Source of the DNA: Xylanibacillus composti
GTDB lineage: Bacteria; Bacillota; Bacilli; Paenibacillales; K13
Assembly: GCF_018403685.1 (NCBI RefSeq)
Contig: NZ_BOVK01000037.1
Location: forward strand, 1-64,000
DNA: 64,000 nt
Reading direction: 5' to 3'
Part shown: piece by piece, positions 8,482 to 16,304 of the stretch
How the letters are laid out: every line of letters starts with the position of its first letter
Numbering within the stretch: position 1 is the stretch's first letter
Position numbers and translations under genes: made by a program
The notes under the pieces: model-generated
What the model saw: the letters and a program-made list of their open reading frames with translations, nothing else
Databases searched by the model: none
Told to the model about the DNA's origin: nothing

Positions 8482-9750
8482 ATGAAATATCGGCATGTTC
8501 ATGTAATGTTAATATCCACTTCTCTCATCTGGGCCAGCCTCATAGGTTGTACATCAAACAAGGAAGTTAATCGAGATCAAACTGTACTCAGGCTAGGTTT
8601 GCAGCAAGAATACTGGTCTGTTTTTTCCCCTATGACAGAAAGCTTTGCCCAAGTGAAGCCTGATGTAGCGATCGAGTATGTCTCTACGAGTTCGGTCTTT
8701 GAGGATGGGGTTATACAGATAGACAAGTATGCCCAGTTCATCGAAGAACAACGATTGGATATTGTTTATATGCCGAATGACACGATATACAGAGAATTGG
8801 TTGGAAAAAACTTGTTGCGATCTTTCGATGCCAAACTTTCGAGCGGCGACAATGCACTCGCCGACTTATACCCTCCTGCTATTGAGCTTTTGACGCAAAA
8901 CAAGAACCGAGAAATATACGGAGTGCCCCTAGGATTTGATCAATATGGCGTATATATGAACAAGGAAATCTTCCAACGTTTGCATGTTCCCTTGCCTGAC
9001 TCTAATTGGAGCTGGCACGATGTATTCCAGAGTGCACAATCCATTCGTAATGTACAGGGCGAGAATGCTGCAAATCCAATCGCGGGTCTGTCTCTCCGTC
9101 TGAATGCCGATCCTTCTGCAGGCAAAATCATACGATTGATCGGGGAATCAACCGGAAATCCCATTGTGCCGTCGAACGGTGAGATTAATATTGCAAAAGA
9201 TTTGCAAGTCTTGCTTGACACTTTACAAGATGGCATCCAAACAGGTTCTGTTCACATTGACGAAACGACCAACACCGCTCCTTTCGGTCACCCCTTCATA
9301 CAACAAACTGCAGCCATGGCCATTGAAAAAGCTGAATTTATAACGGTACTGAAGGCAATAGAGCATAGTCAAGGAAGATCAGTGGATTGGGAGGTTCTTT
9401 CCATTCCCATGCAAGCGGATGCGGCATTGGCGATGGACATGTTGGAACTCAACCATGTATTTGGCATTGCCTTGCCTTCCCCTCATCATGATGAAGCGTG
9501 GGAGTTCATCCGCTACCTGGTCAGCGAAGAAGCTTCAAGCAGTAATCCCTCACTATTGAACATTCGGCCAAACCAGACGCAAGCTTACGACGGACGGGAC
9601 CTGTCTCCCTTTTATGCTTCCAGTTACACGTTTCACTCCTCTGTATTTCAGGGCTGGAGTGAACATGATATCAAGAATTTCGATCATCGTCTGTTTGAAA
9701 CGATATGGACCCGATCGGAAACCGACAACCTTATTATGAACAATCATTAA
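8482..9750 (+). CDS. ABC-type extracellular solute-binding lipoprotein, orphan
   Basis: A 422-residue binding protein of the family-1 (sugar/oligosaccharide) type. It has a lipobox LIGC with lipidated Cys at residue 23, so it is membrane-anchored on the outer face. Family features include IYGVPLGFDQYGVYMNKEIF near residue 150, and a late HDEAWEFIRYLVSEEA. The start follows GAAGGAG. There are no permease or ATPase genes beside it, so it must use a transporter encoded elsewhere or act as a sensor subunit. Its lower GC and a pseudogene of the same family upstream suggest a transferred or remodelled islet. The ligand is unknown. Confidence 0.85.
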   Translation: MKYRHVHVMLISTSLIWASLIGCTSNKEVNRDQTVLRLGLQQEYWSVFSPMTESFAQVKPDVAIEYVSTSSVFEDGVIQIDKYAQFIEEQRLDIVYMPNDTIYRELVGKNLLRSFDAKLSSGDNALADLYPPAIELLTQNKNREIYGVPLGFDQYGVYMNKEIFQRLHVPLPDSNWSWHDVFQSAQSIRNVQGENAANPIAGLSLRLNADPSAGKIIRLIGESTGNPIVPSNGEINIAKDLQVLLDTLQDGIQTGSVHIDETTNTAPFGHPFIQQTAAMAIEKAEFITVLKAIEHSQGRSVDWEVLSIPMQADAALAMDMLELNHVFGIALPSPHHDEAWEFIRYLVSEEASSSNPSLLNIRPNQTQAYDGRDLSPFYASSYTFHSSVFQGWSEHDIKNFDHRLFETIWTRSETDNLIMNNH

Positions 9751-9960
9751 ATCTTCCGAAAAACGTTTCACCGTAATAATCATGGGCAATTCATCAGTGC
9801 GGTGTTCGGCATAGGCTTCTACCGCTGTACGTTCTCATTTTGCTTTGACCGTTCGCACACATTCCAATTGCTTTGCTCAAGCGCGGCGAACGAACGATGC
9901 TGTAACAGACATGAATGGACCTGTCCATTCTTATATTACATTTATAGGGCTATACGCAAT
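9751..9960. other. intergenic region upstream of the 52-bp repeat array
   Basis: No gene, terminator or promoter could be supported here. Sequence composition is similar to the preceding gene until the first repeat unit begins at 9961. Confidence 0.4.
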
Positions 9961-10480
9961 TTTGTACGATTCTTCGTTCAAAATGAGCTCAACACGGTGG
10001 GATTCCGCTACGTTTGTACGATTTTTCGTTCAAAGGCTCCTTTCTGACGTGTGCTGCCAGCGCGTTTGTACGATTCTTCGTTCAAAATGAGCTCAACACG
10101 GTAGGATTCCGCTACGTTTGTACGATTTTTCGTTCAAAGGCTCCTTTCTGACGTGTGCTGCCAGCGCGTTTGTACGATTTTTCGCACAAAACGAGCTCAA
10201 CACGGTGGGATTCCGCTACGTTTGTACGATTTTTCGTTCAAAGGCTCCTTTCTGACGTGTGCTGCCAGTGCATTTGTACGATTTTTCGCACAAAACGAGC
10301 TCAACACGCAGTACTTCCGCTACGTTTGTACGATTTTTCGTTCAAAAGCTCCTTTCTGACGTGTGCAGCCAGCGCGTTTGTACGATATTTCGTACAAAAT
10401 GAGCTCAACACGCAGTACTTCCGCTACGTTTGTACGATTTTTCGCACAAGTGCCGAGTTTTCGCATATCATCGACGATTT
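9961..10480. repeat. tandem array of ten 52-bp units, each starting with a near-palindrome
   Basis: Units start at 9961, 10013, 10065, 10117, 10169, 10221, 10273, 10325, 10377 and 10429, exactly 52 bp apart. Each opens with a 22-bp dyad (TTTGTACGA, four bases, then TCGTTCAAA, TCGCACAAA or TCGTACAAA). The remaining 30 bp alternate between two types, one with GAGCTCAACACG and GATTCCGCTACG, the other with GGCTCCTTTCTGACG and GCCAGCGCG, giving a 104-bp composite period. The final unit diverges after its dyad. Frames crossing the array are repeat translations, not genes. Function unknown; it lies directly upstream of the ABC export operon. Confidence 0.95.
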
Positions 10481-10486
10481 TGAGCT

Positions 10487-10562
10487 TCCATGGACATCGG
10501 CGACCGTTAGATAATCGAAAGACCGCTTTTGTCGCTCTAACGGACACGCATGACCGTTGCAG
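10487..10562. repeat. two copies of the GGACAT-type element, related to the 27.4-28.1 kb array
   Basis: The stretch contains TGGACATCGGCGACCGTTAG, ATAATCGAA, a CGCTCTAA junction and CGGACACGCATGACCGTT. The same modules in the same order build the 162-bp array at 27.4-28.1 kb. They directly abut the 52-bp array. Confidence 0.85.
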
Positions 10563-10734
10563 CAGATCAAGCGACTCGTTTGTCCGTCCGTACTGCTCGC
10601 CTCCTCCATTCGGCCCACGCCGCTTTTTCCGCAGCTATCGAGCAGATTACTGGTTTAACTATTTACTATTTCCAACGCCAACAATTTAAAGTAAAATCAA
10701 AGGAAGAACTTGGTCCCAAGGAGTTGAAAGCGCT

Positions 10735-11436
10735 TTGATTTCCACCAATACCAATGAACCGCTGCTGCGGGCGGACAAAGTTTCCAGGATATACGGCAAG
10801 GGCTCGCAGGCCGTTCATGCGCTAAAAGGCGCGGAGCTCGTCGTCTATCCCGGCCAGCTCATCGCGCTGAAGGGTCGGTCAGGCTCAGGGAAGACTACGC
10901 TGCTCAACATCCTGGCTGCCCTCGATCAACCCTCCGAAGGCGCGGTTTACCATGGAACCCGCGATACCGCAGCCATGTCCGAGAGGCAGCGCAATGAGCT
11001 GCGGCGCAAGGAAGTCGGCCTGATCTTCCAATCATTTGCGCTCGTCCCTTATATGACTGCCTACGAGAACGTAGAGTTCGGTCTCCGCATTGCGGGCGTA
11101 GACAGCAAGAAGCGCAAGGCATGGGCGGAACAGGCGCTGCAGTTCGTCGGCATGAAGCAGCGCATGCATCATCTTCCGCCGGAAATGTCCGGCGGCGAGC
11201 AACAGCGGACAGCCATTGCCCGCGCGATTGCCCACAAGCCGAAGCTTGTGCTGGCGGATGAGCCGACAGCGGAGCTAGATTCCAAGATGGGCCTGCAAGT
11301 GCTGAAGGTGTTTCGCGATCTGGTCGAACAGGAGGGCATCAGCATTCTGCTGACTACGCACGATCCCGCCATCATGGAAATTGTCGATCACGTATACGAA
11401 CTGGAGGATGGTTTCATTGTCCAAAAACAAGCTTAA
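10735..11436 (+). CDS. ABC transporter ATP-binding protein (MacB/LolD type)
   Basis: A 233-residue nucleotide-binding subunit: Walker A GRSGSGKTT at 47-55, signature MSGGEQQR at 151-158, Walker B LVLADEP at 171-177, switch His in TTHD near 207. This set and the length fit the LolD/MacB/FtsE branch that works with FtsX-type permeases. The start is TTG at 10735, preceded by AAGGAG eleven bases upstream; no in-frame ATG exists nearby. It is the first gene of a four-gene operon and its 3' end overlaps the adaptor gene by about 20 bp. It likely pairs with the second ATPase at 15349. Confidence 0.9.
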   Translation: MISTNTNEPLLRADKVSRIYGKGSQAVHALKGAELVVYPGQLIALKGRSGSGKTTLLNILAALDQPSEGAVYHGTRDTAAMSERQRNELRRKEVGLIFQSFALVPYMTAYENVEFGLRIAGVDSKKRKAWAEQALQFVGMKQRMHHLPPEMSGGEQQRTAIARAIAHKPKLVLADEPTAELDSKMGLQVLKVFRDLVEQEGISILLTTHDPAIMEIVDHVYELEDGFIVQKQA

Positions 11437-12460
11437 TCGAAAACGGTTTCTACGCCCTGGCGCTTTTGCTTCGGCTGCGACAGCCGTTCTGCTTACTGTA
11501 TCCGGCTGCTCCCTGCTCCCTCAAGAAGATCAGCCGTTGAAGCCGCCTCTGGTGAAGCCGGTGGAGATTCAGAGCCGCACAGCCGAAGCGACCCTGGGCA
11601 CCATTGTGAAGAGCTTGTCCGGCTCCGCCGTGCTTGAGCCTGTCACCTTCGCCTATCACGAATTCACCGAAGCAGGCGGACGCATCGAGGAAGTGCTCGT
11701 TCGCTCCGGCGACGAGGTGAAGGAAGGCGATGTGCTCATACGCTTGAAGACAGAGGGACTGGATCTGGAGCTGATCCGCAAGCAGGTCGAGGTAGAGAAG
11801 AAGCGGCAGGAATTTGACGAGGCCAAGCGTGAGAGAGATCCGCAAGCGTTGCGCGTCCCTGCGCTTGAGCTCAAGCTGGCGGAGGAAGAACTGAAGGTCG
11901 TGGAAAACCAGATCGACAGGCTGCAATTGCGCGCTGCGATGGACGGCGTTGTCACGTTCGTCGACCGCATCGAACCCGGTGATCCGGTGACGGCCTTCCG
12001 CAACGCAGTCACAATCGCCGACCCTCATACAATGCGATTGGCTTTCAACAGCGTGCCTGCCAACAGAATTACCGAGGTGCAGCTTGGCATGGAAGCCATG
12101 CTGACATACAAGGATCAGGAGTTTGGCGGCAAGGTTGTGCAGACGCCCTTATCCGCTCCCTACACCGAAGATGCGCGCTTGCGCGAGCTTTACAGCCAAA
12201 CTCTGTACATCGAGATGGATGATCCGCCAGAGGATATGAGCATGGGCAACTATGTAGACGTGGAAATTTTGATCGCCCAGCGGGAAAATGTCGTGATCAT
12301 TCCGAAGTCGGGTCTGCGCGAATATTTCGGCCGGGTTGCCGTTCAGGTGCTGGACGGGGAAAGCCGCCGTGAGGTAGACGTGGAAAAAGGATTGGAAACC
12401 AGTACAGAAGTGGAAATCGTCAAAGGTCTGGAAGCCGGCCAGCAAATTATTTTAAAGTAA
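11417..12460 (+). CDS. HlyD/RND-type lipoprotein adaptor subunit of the ABC system
   Basis: A 347-residue membrane-fusion-type adaptor. An N-terminal signal ends in the lipobox TVSGC (Cys 31), anchoring it outside the membrane. A barrel-sandwich (lipoyl-like) segment GGRIEEVLVRSGDEVKEGDVLIRL is followed by a charged coiled-coil hairpin (about residues 110-155), the second half of the sandwich DGVVTFVDRIEPGD, and a beta-barrel domain. The start is ambiguous: TTG at 11417 has GGAGG nine bases upstream, whereas an ATG at 11408 abuts the same site. It probably links the FtsX permease to extracytoplasmic substrates, as in MacA/YknX systems. Confidence 0.87.
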   Translation: MSKNKLNRKRFLRPGAFASAATAVLLTVSGCSLLPQEDQPLKPPLVKPVEIQSRTAEATLGTIVKSLSGSAVLEPVTFAYHEFTEAGGRIEEVLVRSGDEVKEGDVLIRLKTEGLDLELIRKQVEVEKKRQEFDEAKRERDPQALRVPALELKLAEEELKVVENQIDRLQLRAAMDGVVTFVDRIEPGDPVTAFRNAVTIADPHTMRLAFNSVPANRITEVQLGMEAMLTYKDQEFGGKVVQTPLSAPYTEDARLRELYSQTLYIEMDDPPEDMSMGNYVDVEILIAQRENVVIIPKSGLREYFGRVAVQVLDGESRREVDVEKGLETSTEVEIVKGLEAGQQIILK

Positions 12461-12481
12461 CCGCGGAAGGACGCATATGCT

Positions 12482-15337
12482 ATGGCTATCCTCATCATGT
12501 TGTTTAGAAAAACGGTCAAAAACCGTTGGCTCGTGTTAAGCCTGCTCACAGGCATGACGCTCTGCATCGCCTTGACCAGCAGCATGCCCATTTACAAGAA
12601 CTCCATCCTGCAGCGCATGCTGCACAAGGAAATGGAACAGTCCTACGTCAATACGGGGGCTTACACGGGAAGAATTTCAGCAGAATCGTCTTTGCCAGAC
12701 GTTCCTGCTCATGAGCAAGTCCGCGACATTATAGAGATGGACGCGTACTGGGAGCAGCATATATTCGATAATTCGGAAGCCTTCACCCCTCTGTTTTATG
12801 TGCGGGAACGCCTGTCGCGAGCGATTCAAATCGTCCCTGCCGATCCGGAACGCGTCAATCCGGAGCAGCAACGAACCGCCCGCCTCTACATGCGCTCCGG
12901 TCTCCTGGACCATATTCGGCTCGTGGATGGCAGGCTGCCTTCGCCCGAACCGGTAGACGGCGTCTATGAGGCACTGGTAACCGACAATGCGCTGGTGAAG
13001 CTGCATATGCTGCTCGATAATGAATTTATAGTGGAAGACGACAGTGCCGCCGCACCTGTGCGCATTAAGCCCGTCGGCGTCATTGCGGAAAGCGACCTGT
13101 CCGATCTGTACTGGAACATCGGCAATCTGTCCGGGTACAGCAACCACTTCATTCTCGATGAACGGTTGTTTGAACAGGATGTGATGGCCAAGGGCACAGT
13201 GCGGCTGAGCCACGCCCGCTGGTATGCGGCCTTTGATTTTCTGCGCTTTGACCTGGAGCAAGCCGACAGCCTCATCGAACGCGCGCAGCGGCTCAAGAAT
13301 GTCTACGTGAGCCAGTTCGGCTATTTCGCCACTGTGGACCTTCCCGGCGAGAAAACGCTCGGCTCCTTTCGCGAGCGGGAGTCAACCCTCCAGGCGCTGC
13401 TGTGGTCTTTGAACGTGCCGTTATATGTATTGATCGCATTCTATCTATATATGGTATCCAACCTGCTGATCGATCGGCAGAAGCCTGAAATTGCGGTACT
13501 CCGCAGCAGAGGCGCAGGCAGACTGCAGCTTACGATGCTTTATGCGGTAGAAGGGCTGCTCTTTACCGGGATTGCCTTGGCGATCGGGCCGTTCATCGGC
13601 CTCATGCTGACACAGGCTCTGGGCTCGACGGATACATTTATGAGCTTTGTCCAGCGCAAATCCCTGCAAGCAGAACTTAGCCCGGAAGTGTTCATCTATG
13701 CGGGCGGGGCCGCCGTCGGCGCCTTTATCCTGAATCTGATTCCCGTTATACAGGCTACGCGCGTGAGTATTGTCGATCAGAAGCGGATCGCCGCCAGGCA
13801 GAAGCCGCGCTCGTTCTGGCATTTGTTCGGCCTGGATTTCATCCTTCTTGTGCTGGCGGGCTATGGCTTGTTCTCCTTCCGCCGCCGTGTGGAGGATCTC
13901 GTCTCCCTGGGCCTCGACAATAAAGACATCGCCGTGGATCCGCTGCTGTTCGCCGTACCTTCTCTGTTTATTCTCGGCTTCGGGCTGCTCATGCTGCGCA
14001 TTTACCCGATGATCGTTCGTTTGATTTATTGGATCGGCAAGCGTATGTGGTCGCCGTCCCTTTATTCTTCGATGCTTATGGTAGGCAGAAGAAGCGTCCA
14101 GTACCAGGGGCTGATGCTGTTCATGATTCTGACTGTCGGCACAGGCATCTTCAATGCCAGCGCCGCTCGCACAATGAATCAGAATATGGAAGACCAGATT
14201 TGGTACCGTCAAGGGGCTGATATCGTACTGCAGCAGCGGTGGGTGAACGACGCGCCAATCAGCAGCTCGGCGCCAGGTCAGATGGCCCAATCCGATCCGA
14301 CGGAAGGAAATTATCTGGAGCCTCCCTTCGAGCCCTTCAAGTCCATGCCCGGCGTAGAGATGGCCGCTCAGGTGTATAAGCGAACCGACGCCAAGCTCAG
14401 CTCGGGCAACGTCCATGCCGACACGTCCCTGATTGGCATCAGGTCAGACGAGTTCGGTCAGGTTGCCTGGATGAAGGAGAGGCTGCTGCCCTACCATTTC
14501 TACGATTATTTGAATCTGATCGCTGCAGATCCGTTTGCCGTGCTCGTCTCCAGCAGCGCGGAGAAGGATTATAACTTGTCAGTAGGCGATCACGTCAGCA
14601 TCAGCTTGCCGAGCCACGGAGAAATGCGCGGTGTCATCTATGGCTTTATCGACTATTTCCCGGGCTTTATCCCGAATCCGGAAGCTCCCCAGCCGGGCGC
14701 CGGCTCCAGGAAGCCGTTGCTGGTCGTTGCCCAGCTGCCGACCATCCAAAACGAGCTGGCGCTGGAGCCTTATGAGGTGTGGCTGAAGCTGACATCGCCA
14801 GACGATCGCCAAGCGCTTTATGACCACATCCAGAACGAGAATCTGCAGCTGCTCAAGCTGGACGATACGTATGAGCGGATTGCCGAGAGCCGCAACGATC
14901 CGTTTCGCATGGCAATGAACGGCGTCATGAGCCTTGGCTTCATCTTATCGCTTGGCATCAGCTTTATCGGCTTCCTGATCTACTGGCTGCTGTCGCTGCA
15001 GGGACGGATGCTGCAGCTTGGCATTCTGCGCGCTATGGGAATCTCCTTCACGCAGCTGGTCGGCATGCTGGCAGCTGAACAGCTGCTGACCTCGGGCGCA
15101 GGCATTCTCGTAGGTTTCGCCGCCGGCATGTTGGCGAGCCACATCTTCGTGCCCATGTTCCAGCTTGCCTTCGATCCCGGACGAATCGTGCCGCCGTTCG
15201 AGGTCATGATTCAGGCGAACGATACGGTACAGATGCTGCTGCTGACGACGACCATGCTGCTGACGGCGCTGGGCATCCTCATCTGGCTGCTTAGCCGGAT
15301 GAAGATCGCGCAGGCAGTCAAGCTCGGAGAAGATTAA
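12482..15337 (+). CDS. ABC transporter permease with two FtsX domains
   Basis: A 951-residue membrane protein. A first transmembrane helix (residues about 15-35) is followed by an extracellular domain, then an FtsX block near 305-430 (FYLYMVSNLLIDRQKPEIAVLRSRGA), two central helices, a second large extracellular domain, and a final FtsX block near 800-945 (LQLGILRAMGISFTQLVGML). It therefore looks like two permease halves fused in one chain, so one molecule would offer two ATPase docking sites. It likely performs mechanotransmission or export of peptides, lipids or antibiotics rather than import. It sits between an adaptor and a second ATPase gene, 11 bp before the latter. Substrate unknown. 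Confidence 0.88.
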   Translation: MAILIMLFRKTVKNRWLVLSLLTGMTLCIALTSSMPIYKNSILQRMLHKEMEQSYVNTGAYTGRISAESSLPDVPAHEQVRDIIEMDAYWEQHIFDNSEAFTPLFYVRERLSRAIQIVPADPERVNPEQQRTARLYMRSGLLDHIRLVDGRLPSPEPVDGVYEALVTDNALVKLHMLLDNEFIVEDDSAAAPVRIKPVGVIAESDLSDLYWNIGNLSGYSNHFILDERLFEQDVMAKGTVRLSHARWYAAFDFLRFDLEQADSLIERAQRLKNVYVSQFGYFATVDLPGEKTLGSFRERESTLQALLWSLNVPLYVLIAFYLYMVSNLLIDRQKPEIAVLRSRGAGRLQLTMLYAVEGLLFTGIALAIGPFIGLMLTQALGSTDTFMSFVQRKSLQAELSPEVFIYAGGAAVGAFILNLIPVIQATRVSIVDQKRIAARQKPRSFWHLFGLDFILLVLAGYGLFSFRRRVEDLVSLGLDNKDIAVDPLLFAVPSLFILGFGLLMLRIYPMIVRLIYWIGKRMWSPSLYSSMLMVGRRSVQYQGLMLFMILTVGTGIFNASAARTMNQNMEDQIWYRQGADIVLQQRWVNDAPISSSAPGQMAQSDPTEGNYLEPPFEPFKSMPGVEMAAQVYKRTDAKLSSGNVHADTSLIGIRSDEFGQVAWMKERLLPYHFYDYLNLIAADPFAVLVSSSAEKDYNLSVGDHVSISLPSHGEMRGVIYGFIDYFPGFIPNPEAPQPGAGSRKPLLVVAQLPTIQNELALEPYEVWLKLTSPDDRQALYDHIQNENLQLLKLDDTYERIAESRNDPFRMAMNGVMSLGFILSLGISFIGFLIYWLLSLQGRMLQLGILRAMGISFTQLVGMLAAEQLLTSGAGILVGFAAGMLASHIFVPMFQLAFDPGRIVPPFEVMIQANDTVQMLLLTTTMLLTALGILIWLLSRMKIAQAVKLGED

Positions 15338-15348
15338 GGAGGTGCGCC

Positions 15349-16236
15349 ATGATCCGGTGTGAAAACCTGGTGAAAATCTACAAAACAGCCGACCTTGAGG
15401 TCATCGCGCTGCAAGGCCTTGATCTGACTGTAGAAACAGGAGAGCTCATGGCCGTTATCGGCAATTCCGGCAGCGGCAAGTCCACGCTCCTGAATATGCT
15501 CGGCGGCCTGGATCGGCCTTCTGCCGGCAAGCTGTTCGTAGACGGCAAGGATATGCTCAAGTTTACGGAGAAAGAAATGACGCTTTACAAGCGAAACACC
15601 GTCGGCTTCGTCTGGCAGAACAAAGCGCGAAACCTCGTTCCCTATTTGACTGCATTGGAAAATGTCGAGATCCCCCTTCTGCTGAAAGGCAAGCGAAGGC
15701 GGGCACGCGCGCTGGAGCTGCTGGATGCGGTCGGCTTGGGCCACAGGCGCAACAACAAGCTGAACCAGCTGTCCGGCGGGGAGCAGCAGCGCGTGGCTAT
15801 CGCGATCTCGCTCGCCAATGAGCCGAAGCTGCTGCTGGCAGACGAGCCGACCGGATCTGTCGATACGAAGACGGGAGCTGCCATTCTCGATTTGTTCAAT
15901 CGGCTCAACCGGGAGCTGAATCTGACCATCGTTATCGTCACCCATGACCAGCAGCTCGCCAAGAAGGTAGATCGCGTAGTCGCCATACGCGACGGCCGCA
16001 CCTCCTCCGAGCTTATTCGCAAGTCGTATCTGGAGGAATTAGCGGAGCTGGAAAGCGCGTCCGGCGCGGAGTCCCACGAGGAATTTGCCGTGTTGGACCG
16101 ATCCGGCCGTCTGCAAGTGCCCGCCAATTTCCTTGAGTCGCTTGGCCTGCAAGGCGCGAACAAGGTGAAATTGCATCTGGAGGATGGGCGCATCATCCTG
16201 GAGCATCCCGAGAAGCCGGAAGCAGGAGACGCATAA
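15349..16236 (+). CDS. ABC transporter ATP-binding protein with C-terminal AbrB-like domain
   Basis: A 295-residue ATPase. Residues 1-225 are a LolD/MacB-like module: Walker A GNSGSGKST at 38-46, signature LSGGEQQR at 141-148, Walker B LLLADEP at 161-167, TH of the switch at 198-199. After a short charged linker, residues 245-286 (EEFAVLDRSGRLQVPANFLE to VKLHLEDGRIIL) follow the AbrB/SpoVT swapped-hairpin pattern of a GR.q.P turn, an acidic hairpin and a .dgr.il strand. The role of that tail is unknown; it could mediate dimerisation with the first ATPase. The gene follows the permease by 11 bp and ends the operon. Confidence 0.88.
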   Translation: MIRCENLVKIYKTADLEVIALQGLDLTVETGELMAVIGNSGSGKSTLLNMLGGLDRPSAGKLFVDGKDMLKFTEKEMTLYKRNTVGFVWQNKARNLVPYLTALENVEIPLLLKGKRRRARALELLDAVGLGHRRNNKLNQLSGGEQQRVAIAISLANEPKLLLADEPTGSVDTKTGAAILDLFNRLNRELNLTIVIVTHDQQLAKKVDRVVAIRDGRTSSELIRKSYLEELAELESASGAESHEEFAVLDRSGRLQVPANFLESLGLQGANKVKLHLEDGRIILEHPEKPEAGDA

Positions 16237-16243
16237 CGCAAGC

Positions 16244-16276
16244 AGGGCTGTCCCAAGTCATTTGGGACAGCCCTTT
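16244..16276 (+). terminator. rho-independent terminator of the ABC export operon
   Basis: A 13-bp perfect inverted repeat (AGGGCTGTCCCAA / TTGGGACAGCCCT) with a 5-nt loop, 7 bp after the last stop codon. It may also serve the convergent cheA gene from the other side. Confidence 0.9.
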
Positions 16277-16304
16277 GTATCGTTATTAGCGTTGCAGCAG
16301 CATC

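Noticed and set aside
9961-10480. CRISPR array
   Set aside because: Regular spacing suggested it, but the segments between dyads are near-identical copies of two types rather than unique spacers, and no cas gene is near.
9802-10514. Several overlapping plus-strand frames with repeated CTIFRSK-like peptides
   Set aside because: They are translations of the 52-bp array in three frames. No ribosome sites and no protein family.
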